Assembly (NCBI GenBank): GCA_905250125.1
Contig: CAJNOL010000027.1
Span: 186,001 to 250,000 of the forward strand
Direction of reading: 5' to 3'
Length of the DNA stretch: 64,000 bases
DNA from: Rotaria sordida
Lineage: Eukaryota; Rotifera; Eurotatoria; Philodinida; Philodinidae
In this document: positions 1 through 12,022 of the stretch, piece after piece
Numbering within the stretch: position 1 is the stretch's first letter
Layout: each line of letters starts with the position of its first letter
Notes under the pieces: model-generated
What the model was told of the DNA's origin: nothing
What the model saw: the letters and a program-made list of their open reading frames with translations, nothing else
Database searches by the model: none
Made by a program: the position numbers and the translations under genes

Positions 1-346
1 AACAAAAAAGAACAGGCATGTGTTTATTTGATTGAAAACATTCCTTTTTTTTTTTTTATTAAATGTCGATTGTTCGTAGATTTTGTTTATTAATGAAAGA
101 AAAGAAAAAAACCACAACAACAATAATAATAACATGAAAAAAAAATCAATAAAGCAATGTTTCTCTGTTTGTTTATCTTTCACTATCGGTTCTATGTTCT
201 TGTTTTTTTTTCTTTCATTTGTGTGTGTGTATCTGTCCTAATCTATTACATCATTCTTCATCTCTTTTTTTTTCTTTTTTGTGTATTTATATTTTGAAAG
301 AAAATTAAGCATACGACAACACAAAAAAAAAGCATGCGTGACTTGT
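1..346. other. HIBADH 3' flank
   Basis: AT-rich sequence with poly-T runs downstream of HIBADH (minus strand). Nothing else seen. Confidence 0.5.
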
Positions 347-1686
347 TCATTGTTCATTGAGATATTTAAAAATAACACTAAAATCTTTTTTATTGAATCC
401 ATTTGAGCAAAGTTGATTATAGAGTTCAGTAGCTTCTTTCGTTAATGGAGTTGAAGCTTTTACTTGTTTTGCTGCCTCTAGAAAACAAACCATGAAATTT
501 AATAATAAGAAAAAAAAAAAGAGAAAATTAAATACCAAGAGCAAGCACCAGATCTTTAGTCATCAGTTCACTAGCAAAACCACCATTGTAATCATTACTA
601 GATGGTACACTAGCAACAACACCAGGACACGGATTATATGTTTGACTTGACCAACATTGACCACTTGAAGAATTGATCAGTTTGGCTAATACATCTTTGT
701 TGAGACCAAGTCTTATCAAAAAAAAAAAAAATTAAAAAACATTAGATTATTTAGAATTATAAAGATTAAATTTTTAAAAAATGCATACTTGATACCGAGA
801 CTCATTGCTTCTGCTGTGGCAATCATACTTAAACAATAGGAAAATACTAGAATTTATTTTTCTCTTATGTGTCTTACCTAATTGCTAAGAGGAGATTATT
901 GCAAATTTTAGCTGCTAAACCACTACCATTTGCACCGGCATGGACAATATTTTTGCCCATTTTACTAAGAATAGGTTCGACAGCTTTAAAATCATCTGGT
1001 TGACCACCAACCATAAATGTTAATGTACCTTTTTCAGCACCAGTAGTACCTATAATATTTAAAGGTCAATTAAAACAGTGGAGTAATATATATATATGAC
1101 TAACCGCCTGATACAGGAGCATCAACAAACTTTAATTGTTTACTTCGAGCCAGTTCCGCCATTTCTTTAGATGTTTGTACATCAATTGTGCTACAATCAA
1201 TAATATATGTGCCTTTTTTAGCCGTACTAATCAATTAATAATAAAAAAATAAAATCAAAACTACAGAACAACTATTTCTATCTATCATACGAAAAAATAT
1301 TTGATTGACAAACATCACGTACAATTTTACCATTAGGTAACATTAAAACAACAAATTCTGAATCTGCCACTGCTTTCTGTGGCACAGACGCTATTTTAGC
1401 TTGTTCTAAAACAATAAAATAGATCTATTTTTTGTACAACAAAGAAAAAAACAAAGAATTCTTTACTTTGTTCTTTAAAATGATCAAGTGCTTGTGGACT
1501 ACTGTCAAAAATTGTTACATGATGATTAGCTGCAATTAAATTTGTTGCCATATGTTTACCCATATTACCAAGACCAAGAAAACCAATAGATGCCTAAACA
1601 AAATATGTCAATTATATTTTGCTTTCTTTTTCTTTTCACATATAAATATTTTAACATACATATCGAGCTAATGATAGATGTACCAT
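347..1686 (-). CDS. HIBADH: 3-hydroxyisobutyrate dehydrogenase
   Basis: NAD-dependent oxidation of 3-hydroxyisobutyrate to methylmalonate semialdehyde in valine breakdown, normally mitochondrial. About eight exons joined by GT-AG introns of about 45-75 bp give roughly 305 residues. Visible: Rossmann nucleotide-binding stretch GFLGLGNMG near residues 12-20; substrate-loop motif DAPVSGG; catalytic-lysine helix [12 protein letters not shown]-terminal helix with [10 protein letters not shown] as in animal HIBADH. The ATG at 1686 is chosen because it opens directly onto the Rossmann strand, and a TTTTAG acceptor lies 5 nt before it. Odd: only about 10 residues precede the Rossmann fold, so the transit peptide of vertebrate HIBADH is missing or sits on an unseen upstream exon. 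It lies 153 bp downstream of the LRRC59-like gene on the same strand. Family call very secure; N-terminus less so. Confidence 0.93.
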
Positions 1687-1839
1687 AATGACTAAAAGGT
1701 AAGAATCTTGAAAAAGAAAATAAAACCTATTAAAAGATATTGGTTAATCATATCCCATAAGACCCTGTATTTTATTTATCAAGATAACATATAAAAGACG
1801 AGAAACAAAAAAAAACCTAACAATTAACACGTCTACGTA

Positions 1840-2929
1840 TCAAATATATTTGTAAAAGTCAAGCAAATTAATTGGTTGTTGGCGATGATGATAAAATTCC
1901 CAAGTAAAAACTATCATAAGACTTAGTAAAAGACCATTGAGAGCACCATCAATTACTTGTGATACTAAAACAAATAGAAATCATTTTTAGAAACGAACGG
2001 TTTTTTTTTAAAATTTAATATATATATATACAAAATCCTTCTGCTTGATCTTCATGATTATTTTTCGCTTCTGTTTTCTCTTCATTTTCATTATTTTCAT
2101 TTTCATTTTTATTGATTTCTTCTTCTTCCTTGTTTTCCTTTTCTGACAATCGTTTTTGAGCATTTTCAATACGTTTCAAACGTTTTTCTTCTCGTTCTTT
2201 TTCAGCTTGTTTTTCACGTTTTTTAGCTTTTGCTTTTTCATTTGCTTGTTTCTTTTTTAATTGTAGAGCTTTTTCTTTTTCATATTCTGTTTTACGTGTT
2301 TCAATATATCGTAGAACTTTTTCAGCACATAATCGACATTCTTTTTTATTTAAACATTTACCAGCTTGATTTTGTAAATCATCATCAAGAGGATTATTTT
2401 TTAAATCTAAATACTAAGTAAAATAGAAACAATAAAATAAATTATTAATATATAAAGATAATAATTTTACTTCTAATTTCGTTAATTCACAAAAAGAAAG
2501 CGGTAAATTTATAATATGATTATCGAATAAATCGAGTTGTTTTAAAGATTTTAATTGACCAAAATTTTCAGGTAACTTTGTGAGATGATTTTTTGATAAA
2601 TCAAGTGTATGAATACCTTCAAGTTTAATAAAATCATCCTAAAAATCATTGAAGAAAAGTCAATAGATATATTTTGTATAAGACAGAAAAAGGAATACAT
2701 CCGGGTAATGATTCAATCTGATTGTTTGATAAATCGATTGATTTAACTTTACGTAAAGCCAACTGAAAACATAACCAAAACAAAAAATGAATTATGAGAA
2801 TAATCAAATGAAAAAAAAATATACAATATCATTGATATTAGGAACTGCTTTTAAATTGAGAATTGATAAATCAAGTTTGCCATCTTCAGACAGATAATCT
2901 TTTAGTTTTAAATGTGATTTCGAAGACAT
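1840..2929 (-). CDS. LRRC59: LRRC59-like ER-anchored leucine-rich-repeat protein
   Basis: About six exons. N-terminal half has four to five leucine-rich repeats (LDLSILNLKAVP, IDLSNNQIESLP, LDLSKNHLTKLP, LDLFDNHIINLP, LDLKNNPLDDDL), then a Cys pair region (GKCLNKKECRLCAEKVLRYI), a long Lys/Glu-rich coiled coil, and one C-terminal hydrophobic segment (IDGALNGLLLSLMIVFTW) followed by a short tail ending FYKYI. This order (LRRs, CxxCA block, charged coiled coil, tail anchor) is that of LRRC59, a ribosome-associated ER and nuclear-envelope protein in vertebrates. The start ATG at 2929 is the first in frame. It precedes HIBADH on the same strand. Function in this organism is inferred from family architecture. 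Confidence 0.87.
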
Positions 2930-3612
2930 TTTTTGATAGCTTTACGAAAGCTGTATAGAAATATCTACTATATATTAGTTTAGAAGTTAAGTGAACCGAA
3001 ACACGCAATAGAATAGAAGAGAAATTTTATTGGACTGTAGAGTACTCTATCAATACATGGTACACGTTGATTGTATAATCAAACTTTATATTATTATATA
3101 ATATAATTATATGAAAATATATTTACCATAAATTTACATTTTTACCCAGTATTTTAGAGAAAATAGTGAAATAGATATGAAAGTAACGTCATCTACAGGA
3201 TCTGCTGCAAACAGAATCGAATGCTATGCGCAATAACATCAACTACATACTGTTATATGCACTCTATCTTTTCTTTCTCATTGGTTATTCAAATTATTCA
3301 TTAAACATTCTTGTCTATCTCTTTCTTTGTTTTGCTATTACCGTCATTTCTGTTAATCAGATAGCAATAAATATGTTTTGAACTTAAACTAGGAAGATAA
3401 AAAAGATCAATTGATTTTTGAAAATATTTCAATGATAACATGATTCTCACTTGTTCTTTTGTATGTAGAACTTATCTGTATTGTAGCAAATATTTATTTA
3501 CAATTCTATTTCGAGTTATCGATTATCAATAGAACAAGTCATTACAGTAATATATTTGTGAAAAGAAAATCTGTTTGTAATTTCAAGTGATATTTATAGA
3601 TAACTACGATCC
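2930..3612. other. Intergenic region between divergent genes
   Basis: About 680 bp between the LRRC59-like start (minus) and the unrecognised plus-strand gene. AT-rich with no open frame of note. It presumably carries both 5' regions, but no promoter element can be singled out. Confidence 0.5.
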
Positions 3613-4900
3613 ATGTCGAATTTTAATCAAGAGAAAAATTTTGGAGAACGTATCGAATCATTGGATAATCGAGAACTCATTTCTCGATATAATCTTAGAA
3701 AAAGAAAGCTTATTTCGACTACTGAATATGAAACGCAACAATCATCTGATAAGACAACATCTTTGTCATTGATCATTGACGAAAATACCCCCGTTTCGAT
3801 TGAAGGTATATTCATTGCTTACTTTGATAGACTATGAATGTTGAAATCTCTAATTAATTGTGTTTGATTGATATCATCAAATATTTAGCTTGATAATTTG
3901 TTCTTTATTCCATGATTTATCTGCTAATTTGGATGTAAGTCACGTTCTCAATCAACTCATCGAATATTTCGATGATAGAACACCGAAGAATAAAGAAGAA
4001 ATTGAAAAATTAATCAATATTATATTAAATAAATTACCTATGCTAAAAGATGTCAAAGAAACAGATCTGTTCCTCTTCCGAACAGAAACACAGATTTCAT
4101 TATTAATAAAACAATTTAGTTTTATTATTTTATATTATCTATTGAATATATATTGGCCACATTTATCAGAATCACCAACTTCTAGACGCTTTAAAGCATT
4201 TTATCACTTGATGCAATTATTGATTACAAATAATGTTATGCTCAAACTGACTCAAGTAGTTGATTTAAGTAAGTTACAAGATGAACCGGTTATTTCTATC
4301 TATGCCAGTACTAGACAACTTAGATTTATTCGAAAAAAACCTAGAACCTTCATTTCTGTCTTCATCAATGTTTTGTGTTATCAAACTAATTAGTTTTCAT
4401 GATCAAATGTGACTTCTTATCTCAAACTATCTGTTCATATGATTCTATTGATTGTTTGAGAAAAATTCAAGTTCCTTGTCTATTTAGATGATATCTGGTT
4501 CTCATATGTGATAACTGAAGTATTGTATTTAATTACTGACAGAAATTTATGTTTAACCCAAAAAGATGTTATTTCTTTCGCCAATGTAATTGAAAATCCA
4601 ATTGAATTAATCGATACTACCGGTCCTAATTTTATTCAATTCTTTGATTTATTAAATCATATTATTCAAAAAAAATTCGTGATCAATTGTTACTATAAAC
4701 TGTTGAAGAAGGAAAAATCCGACATAACACACGGACAAATTAAATATTGTTTAAACCTGATAATCGATCGATTAAAACATCATTTATATAGAGGAATTTT
4801 GCCACCAAATTATTCTGCACTTACATGTCTCAATTGTCAAATAATTTTAAATGATACACCCAACGGTTTGTTTCATAGAATTCAAGACATGATCAAGTGA
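3613..4900 (+). CDS. Unrecognised multi-exon protein
   Basis: Not recognised. Three open segments in a row on one strand: 3613-3805 (contains RYNLRKRK), 3889-4374, and 4488-4900 (stop TGA). The second and third join cleanly in frame: donor T|GTTATC at 4375 and acceptor TTTAG before 4488, reading through ...FINVLYDIWFSYVITEV. The first and second do not. The obvious donor G|GTATAT at 3806 and acceptor TTTAG at 3888 put a TGA in frame immediately. So either exon 1 is mis-defined, the true start is elsewhere, or the gene is damaged. The product would be mostly helical, about 300 residues beyond exon 1, with late cysteines (LTCLNCQ) and no membrane segment or catalytic motif I can name. Coordinates of the 5' end are tentative. 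Confidence 0.5.
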
Positions 4901-5529
4901 GAACTTTAGACATTTTTCTGTTGTAGTCCTTTACTGTTACAAATACATTAAGAGAGCGTCCATGAGTACATCAAGCATGCCTACAGCATACGAAGCACTC
5001 GATAAAAACTAATTTTTCGACTTTTTATGCGCATTCGAAAGCACATCATCTAAAACCACTAAACCCAAATTTTTAGCTCATTTGGATGTTCTATACAAAA
5101 GTTAGCCTATACCGACTTTTTAGCGGTACCAGCCGACTGCCAAAAAAATAATCAAAATTTCCTCAGAAATATTTACTGGGATTATACTTTAACAACTCAG
5201 AGAATTTTTTCATGTCATATATCAAAAGATAGAGCATGAAAAATTGAAAAAAAATGAGCTATTTAAAAAACTGTATATCATCTATTCACTGGCTTAACAT
5301 GAGTGGAGAAGGTCTCAAGGTACCATTTTATAACGTCCAATTTTTTGGAGTATATCTGCTCCCATTTTGTGAAATCAAAAACTCCAAGCTGAATTTTTGA
5401 TATGTTATGTAACTTTTTATTCTCTACAAAATGGTAAAAAAATAACGAAAAAAAATCGTTCCCCATCAATGCGAAAAACGGCTTATACCGTTGGTAGCCA
5501 GGTAAACAGCCTCATAGAAAATGATGCCG

Positions 5530-5629
5530 NNNNNNNNNNNNNNNNNNNNNNNNNNNNNNNNNNNNNNNNNNNNNNNNNNNNNNNNNNNNNNNNNNNNNNN
5601 NNNNNNNNNNNNNNNNNNNNNNNNNNNNN
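5530..5629. other. Assembly gap (100 N)
   Basis: Exactly 100 Ns, the conventional placeholder for a gap of unknown length. The immediately following sequence is one arm of an inverted repeat, which may be why assembly failed here. Confidence 0.99.
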
Positions 5630-5647
5630 TCTTTCAAACAAAAAAAA

Positions 5648-5877
5648 TATTAAATACAGAGGGCCAAAAATAACGAAACCCAGGCAAAAACCACAGCATT
5701 TTTTCGATTCTATTGTCAGGGCAAAACATAGAGTTATTCGGGTCATATGAAAGAAGATCCTTGATAACCCCTATATTGGGCCGAACAACCCCATGTTTTG
5801 GCCTGACAATAGAATCGAAAAAAATTCTGTGGTTTTTGTCTGTGTTTTGTTACTTTTGGCCCATCCTGTATATTGAA
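5648..5877. repeat. Inverted (foldback) repeat, about 85-bp arms
   Basis: Arms at 5648-5730 and 5792-5877 are reverse complements with a few mismatches: GACAATAGAATCGAAAAAA on the right pairs with TTTTTTCGATTCTATTGTC on the left, and GGCCCA... pairs with ...GGGCCA. The spacer is about 60 bp. Probably a foldback/MITE-type element or part of one; its left side abuts the N gap, so full extent is unknown. Confidence 0.85.
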
Positions 5878-7919
5878 TGAGTGCCAAAAGAGAAATTTGA
5901 GTTACCAAATAGGTTATTGTTGACCCTTGTTTGATTAGTATCTCCCTCAAACGTCATGATATAGAGCTGAAAATTTTACCATAGCCTCCACATTACAGTC
6001 CCAACATATCCTGAAAATCACAGATTGTTTCACTTGACTTGGTACGAAATTAGCTTTTGAGGAAGGAAGCCCTAAAAATGGGTCAAAAATGACCCAGGCT
6101 AGGAGTACTAGGGTTAATAACTGAATAATATTAGATAGCTATTGGTTTTCATTATCAGAAAATAATCTACATTCACATATCCATAGCAATAAGAACAGTC
6201 TTGTTAGTGCTCATTTTTTTTCATGAATTGTACTCATAAAATTAAGCGCTCTCAATTGTTGTCTTTTTTCTTCTTACCTTTGAAATATATCGAAATCAAA
6301 ACATTACAAATGAGAAATAACATTGTATAGTCTTTAACTAACCTTTTCACTTATCTTGGAGTACGGTGAACATTTAAATACTTCTCTGATTGTCAAAAAT
6401 TAATTAACAGAACAAATATAAACGTTTGTAAAAAATATACCATTTAAGAAGATGTTTGTCTAATGTATTAGAGAGAACAAAAACGAATGTATTGATTGAC
6501 ATTGCAAAAAAAGACCTTTGCGTAAATGGCAACATGTAATTTATATCGTCCTGAATATTTGTAATCATACAATTTTTATTCTATATCTGTGTATACTATC
6601 ATTGTTACTTCAAATATTTATTGTTTTTATTACTCTGTGCAGTGAGATACATAGGTATGCCGAATTAAATATTCGTCTTTCATCATCAGAAAGATAAAAT
6701 GACCTTAGAAAAAGTTTGAACAACATAATTATAAGTATTATTGTTGTATTTATTTTGTCTCTGTTTTAGTTTTTTCTGCTTGTCAATTAACACTGATTTA
6801 ATGCGTAAATAATAATCAAGTACTTTAAACTAGTTTTATTCATCAATATACTATTGATTCTAAGCTGTGTTTACTATCTTAGAAATACTCTCTTCTTCAA
6901 TTGCATCAATGAAAGCTCATATGTCTTAATGATATAACAGCCGAGCATCATCCTACTACTAGAAGGAAGAAAAACGTAATAATTATCATCAGTAACACTA
7001 TTGTTGCGTGGATTTCCTTGAAGATCGTAGGGTACTGTCCTGTTATTCACGATCTCCTGGTTACGCTTCTAGAATGTCTGAAAGCAAAAATTACAATTTA
7101 TTGATCGAAAATAAAATTTGAAGAGAAATACTGATAGAAGAAGTATTTTGTTGAAATTACAAATAAACAAAAAGCATCAGTAAGATTAAGAATGTGTTTA
7201 GTTATACATCGTCATGACTATTTTGAAAAAAATTACAAATCAACATACAGAATTTCTCTATGACAATCATCCAGAAAATTCTAACTAAAAGCTCATAATC
7301 TAAAAAAAATGAAAATTTCGTTTGTTAGTGAATGAACAATTTGTTTGCAAGAATAGTTCATTGTATCAATCGCTTGATCATCCTAGATAAGTTTATAGTG
7401 AAACCTCTCATCTGCTAATAATATTCATTAAAATTTATTCCATTATTTTGTAGCATTATGAATTGATAAGATTAGTAAATAATTCTTAAACGAATAAAGT
7501 ATTTTATATATGATAGGACTATAGCGTCATCTATTAACATTCCTTTTTTTTTCAGACAATTCTTGAACGATGGCATCAAACAAAGAGTATAGAATTAAAG
7601 AAAGAAAGAAAATATGTAGTTAAAACAAATGTTTTTATTAGAAATATTTTTTTTTAAACAAAAGTTTCTTCTTTTCATAAAAATATGAGACATTTTTTCA
7701 CGTAGGCACAAATAAGTACCATATACATACACAAAACTTATTGTTTTATTTTATATTTCATTTCCATTAACATTAAAATAATAACAGATCGTTACTATCA
7801 ATGTAAAAAATTATATTAAAAATAGATAGATACTAGCGATATGTACTAATTCGAATATAATCAATTGAATGTGTCTTTTATTTGTATTTCAATCGTTTGA
7901 CTGTTTTACTTTTAGAAAG

Positions 7920-9376
7920 ATGACATCATTTGCAAGTACGTTCGGTTCATCAGATGAAGGACAAAATTATCCGAACAATAATGGTATTAATTCAACGAAA
8001 AATACAGATGATCAACAAGGATCAAATAATTTTTCAAGTGTAGATCTTGATCAACAATTAATATTAAACAAAGAACATCAGTCACCCTATGTTAGTCTTA
8101 GTGACGCAGCAACATTTCAAACTGAACTATCATCAATGGCTGGCATCGTAACTAACAATCCTTCACGTAACCTACCATTTTCATCTCAGGATCGCCTTTC
8201 TAGTAGGATGATATGTTTTGAAATTCTTGAAAATTTATTTTTAAATTTATTGTTTTCCTAAGATCAAAGCTTTTCATCAAATACAATAAAGAATACATCT
8301 TCAGTTCCAACTGATCGACGTATATCCATTCCAGATATGTCAAGATTATCAGCATCATCAGCTGCAGCCGTTGCTTCCGTTGGACCAACTATTGATAAAT
8401 TAAAACAATGGAGTCGTTCAACATATAAATGTACAAAACAATCAATTTATGAAAAATTAGGCAAAACAACACGTACAGTTGATGTTGAAGTTGATACTCA
8501 AATTGAGGTTTTAAAATAAAAACAATAAATATTTCTCATTATTTTATTCTTTTATTTTATTTTCTTAGCAACTTAGAGAAACAAAACGTCGATATGAAAA
8601 TATGCTTGCTTTAGCTCGTAGTTATGCGAATCATTTTTTAAGCTTAATGCAAACACAAAGAGTTTTGTGTAAGTAAAAAAAAAAAGATTTTTGTTTTTAT
8701 GAATCTCTTTTTTTTGTTTGTTTTACGTTAGGTGATCAATTTCTAGAATTAAAACAAAAATCATTTCTTCTTTGTGATGAATTTCATTATAATGCTGAAA
8801 CACAACGAGTATTAGTACGAAATGGTGAAATATTATTAAATGCTTTACATTATTTTATATCAACATTGAATACACTTTGTACGAAAACAATTGAAGATAC
8901 AATGACTACAATTCGACTTTATGAAGCAGCAAGGTAAAATATTTTCGAATAAAAATTTGATTTTGTTTTTTTTTTTGTTTGTAGACTTGAATATGATGCT
9001 TGTCGAACAGAAATGGAACTTTTATCACCAGGTTCACAAATGAACGAAAAACAAGATGAATTTCAAAAATATAAAGACAAATATGAACAATTAAAATGTG
9101 ATGTTATTATTAAACTTAAATTTCTTGATGAAAATCAGGTTTGTTTTAATGAAAGATATATATATTGTTTTTTTATTAATTATAATTTTTGTTTTATCTC
9201 TATAGACAAAGGTTATGAAAAAACAATTACTTCTTTTTCATAATGCTATTGCTGCTTATTTTTCTGGTAATAAAGAAGCACTTGATGCAACTATGAAACA
9301 ATTTAATTTAAAAGTTAATTCGAATGATGATAATGATCAAGATAGAAAGTCATTTTTAGAACAGTTAAATCATTAG
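7920..9376 (+). CDS. ARFIP: Arfaptin (BAR/AH-domain protein)
   Basis: Arfaptins bind Arl1/Arf/Rac GTPases and sense membrane curvature at the trans-Golgi. About six exons with short introns give roughly 340 residues. After a Ser/Asn-rich N-terminus comes an amphipathic segment ([18 protein letters not shown]), then the AH/BAR domain with family hallmarks: [71 protein letters not shown] and [17 protein letters not shown]. The ATG at 7920 is 4 nt after a TTTTAG acceptor, so the upstream in-frame ATG-like extension is treated as a 5' intron. Only one arfaptin is seen, so ARFIP1 and ARFIP2 cannot be told apart. Ends LNH then TAG. Confidence 0.93.
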
Positions 9377-9708
9377 TCTTCTCACTATCTTATTATGTTT
9401 TTTTTTTGTTGTATTCATAAGGTGAATGGTAATTTTTTTTGTGTTTTTATCTTCTTTCTATTACATTTATCATCCGTCACATATTGGTCGAATTTTTTTC
9501 TCTTTAATGTACATGTATTGCTATTGTTTTTAGTCATATATAGATATTTCTTTCTTTTTTTGTTTGGTGGTATTTGTTTTTTTTTCTGTTTATTTGTTGG
9601 TTGGATCTTAAAAAAAATACAATAAAAGGGAATTAAACAAAAAACAAACATTTTTATTTGAAATCAATCTTTGTTCTTTTTTTCTTTCTGTGTATATATT
9701 TTGAAAAG
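9377..9708. other. Arfaptin 3' flank / DUF218 5' flank
   Basis: 332 bp of T-rich sequence between two same-strand genes. It contains an AATAAA at about 9621, which could be the arfaptin polyadenylation signal. Nothing else is seen. Confidence 0.45.
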
Positions 9709-10365
9709 ATGATTTATGATTGTGTTGTTATACCTGGTGGTGGTGTTGATTCAAATGGATCTCCATCAGCTTGGGTATGTGCACGACTTGATCGTGCACT
9801 TGAAATGGCTTCATCAACATCTTATTTTTTGGTTTTAAGCCGCGGTACAACACATCATCCACCTATACTTGATAAAAATTTATTTCCAATTGATGAAGCA
9901 TCAGCTAGTGCTGCTTATTTAATTGAACATAATATTCCATCAAATAAAATTTTAATAGAAAATTGGTCATTAGATACAATTGGTAATGCTTATTTTGCTC
10001 GACAATGTATTTTAGAACCAATGGAATTATATCGTTTAGCTGTTATAACAAATGATTTTCATATGTCTCGAACAAAACTTATATTCGATTGGATTTTTTC
10101 ATTATCAAATTTAACAATAGATCGTTGCGAAAAATATCAAATTGATTATTTTACTGTTAATAATCAAGATATGACTGATGAGCAATTATTAGCACGTATC
10201 AATAAAGAACGTGTAGCTTATGAAGATGTTAAAATGAAAACACAACAAATAACAAATCTTTCTCAAATGGCTCAATTTTTATTTGTTGAACATGGAGCAT
10301 ATAAAGCAAAACGTCTTCATTCACGACGAAGTCAATTAGATCCTTTAACTGCATCAACATATTAA
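9709..10365 (+). CDS. DUF218 (YdcF/SanA-type) domain protein
   Basis: Single-exon, 218 residues. DUF218 features: opening strand VVIPGGGVDSNG, then ARLDRALEMA, LSRGTTHHPP, SASAAYLIEHNIPSNKI, the acidic-Asn motif ENWSLDTIGNAYFAR, and VITNDFHMSRTKLIFDW. These match the fold shared with bacterial YdcF/SanA proteins, whose substrate is unclear; eukaryotic members are scattered. No signal peptide. The ATG at 9709 follows a T-rich tract and AAAAG and is preferred over an upstream in-frame ATG (9658), whose extra 17 residues are low-complexity Phe-rich. Its stop lies at the very edge of the duplicated block that carries the old IFT54 terminal exon, so these two genes were once tail-to-tail with about 100 bp between them. 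Biochemical role unknown. Confidence 0.85.
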   Translation: MIYDCVVIPGGGVDSNGSPSAWVCARLDRALEMASSTSYFLVLSRGTTHHPPILDKNLFPIDEASASAAYLIEHNIPSNKILIENWSLDTIGNAYFARQCILEPMELYRLAVITNDFHMSRTKLIFDWIFSLSNLTIDRCEKYQIDYFTVNNQDMTDEQLLARINKERVAYEDVKMKTQQITNLSQMAQFLFVEHGAYKAKRLHSRRSQLDPLTASTY

Positions 10366-10860
10366 TTTTTATCATAGCAAAGATATGTATATGAAATGAA
10401 TACATAAGAGACATAAACATTCACACAAAAATCAAAATTGAACAAATAGAAAGAAATGAAAATATTTATTTAATTTTGAGAATAATATTAAGAAGATGAC
10501 TTGCATTAGCTTTTTTTTCATTGTATTAATTTTTTTTCTTCATAAATATAATTCCATTGTTCATATCGATTATTTGTTCGTCAACATCGAGTAAAGCTGC
10601 TCGAAGTGGTTCAAGATTTTGATCAGTAAATAAAGAAAAAAAGATATCCAACAAATCATTTCTTGAAAAATTTTTCATTAGCCTTTTTCAAATATAAATG
10701 TGATCAACCTGTACATTTCAATCTATCGGAGTATATTCAATAAAAAAACCGGCAAAACTGTCTTCAAACCATTACGATTTTTATTACGGTCTGAAAAATA
10801 GAAGTTAAATTTCCTATTTTTCATGCTCTACCGATACTAGCTGTGTGACAGCTCACAGTT
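10364..10860 (-). pseudogene. Decayed duplicate of the IFT54 terminal exon and 3' flank
   Basis: This block matches 12023-12545 over its length. Anchors: GATATGTATA...AATGAATACATAAGA in the 3' flank, and the exon stretch from TCATATCGATTATTTGTTC through AAGCTGCTCGAAGTGGTTC. Read on the minus strand the copy still encodes TDQNLEPLRAALLDVDEQII, then substitutions (MNNGIIF for MKNRIIF) and an in-frame TAA after MKKKN. The intact copy continues to a normal end. It is therefore a broken pseudo-exon, lying directly after the DUF218 stop codon. Confidence 0.88.
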
Positions 10861-12022
10861 TAATGACTCGGCGGAGCTGTAATATTGAGCCAGGCTAATT
10901 GGCTCAACTAGGCCAAAACTGTTGATATGTTTGCGATGTAATCTTAGTGTATGGGTGTAGATTATTTCTTCACACATAGTTATCCACACCCTTTTACCTC
11001 TTCGTTCTATGCCCGGTTATATGTTGTTTTTCTAAAATAATTACATTTTTTTATCAAGCTTAGTGGAATTAAAATCATAGAAATATCAGCTGGCCTGATT
11101 TACCCTGAAGACCACGCCGAAAAAAAAGGTGGCCTGTTAACAGCTCAGATTTCTATCAAGGTTGCTTGAATGATGACTCATTCTTTCTCTATTTAACTGC
11201 ATAATTAGCAATGATCTTGATCATTGAATTCAGGCAAAATAACTATTTTGATTAATATTCGCCGTAATTTCTAGAAAGAAACACTTTTAAAAATAACGTA
11301 CAGATATTTAATTTGATTTGTTTGTAAGAAAATTTTGTTTATTTCGTTTTTTCGTGCAACTAGATGTGTGAAATCTAGCACCGCTAAAACATTGTTATAG
11401 GTATTGAAAAGATTTAATAAATATTCAAAAAAAAAATTACACAGCTACTAAATAATTTAAATAGTTGATTTGTTTGCCTCATTAATTCAATGCACTTACT
11501 TTCTGTATATAAATGTTTAAAGCAAATATCACTTAACATTTAATCGTACGGGAGAGGTCTAATAAGAAACCATTAATTTATATATTAAATGACTAATACG
11601 AATTTATCACAATCGAACATTTTTTCTTGATTGCTCAATATGGAAACTTATTTTCTTCTGAACTTTTTAAACAACCAATATTCAATGGTAACCGTTTTTA
11701 TTTAGACTAAACAAACAATTAGGCGACGCTCTGTTTCTTATTCATGTACATATTTTCAAACTTTGTCACTCTTTGCTCGAAAGAAATCAGTTAAAATAAA
11801 AAATTAGACGAATGCCATTTAAATCACCATGAAAGTTTATTAACTATCTCTAATAATCTCTAAATAATTCTTGAGATTAAACAACGGCATATACAAGCAT
11901 AATCAAATTAGCTTACAAGAAGAAATCAACAAATATATTAATGTTAAACGTTAAAGAGTAAATATTATGTCAAACTCATTAAACTTGCTTTTTTGAAAAA
12001 ATTATATCTCTTTTTGGAATGC
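10861..12022. other. Sequence between the two IFT54 tail copies
   Basis: About 1.16 kb separating the decayed and intact terminal-exon copies. No gene. Weak resemblance to the intron side of the intact copy just past 10860 hints that the duplication may extend further but has diverged. A partial short inverted repeat lies at about 11078-11157. Confidence 0.4.

Larger units (their letters stand above)
4904..7919. other. Gene-poor region with repeats and a sequence gap
   Basis: Three kilobases without a supportable gene. It holds a 100-N gap, a long inverted repeat at 5648-5877, a candidate TTAA-bounded transposon end near 6113, and a stretch at about 6947-7070 resembling the interior of the MITE in a UBE4 intron. 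The rest is AT-rich sequence in which I see nothing. Confidence 0.6.

Noticed and set aside
7869..7919. Upstream ATG extension of arfaptin
   Set aside because: Contains a TTTTAG acceptor just before the ATG at 7920; extra residues are Phe/Cys-rich and unlike arfaptins.
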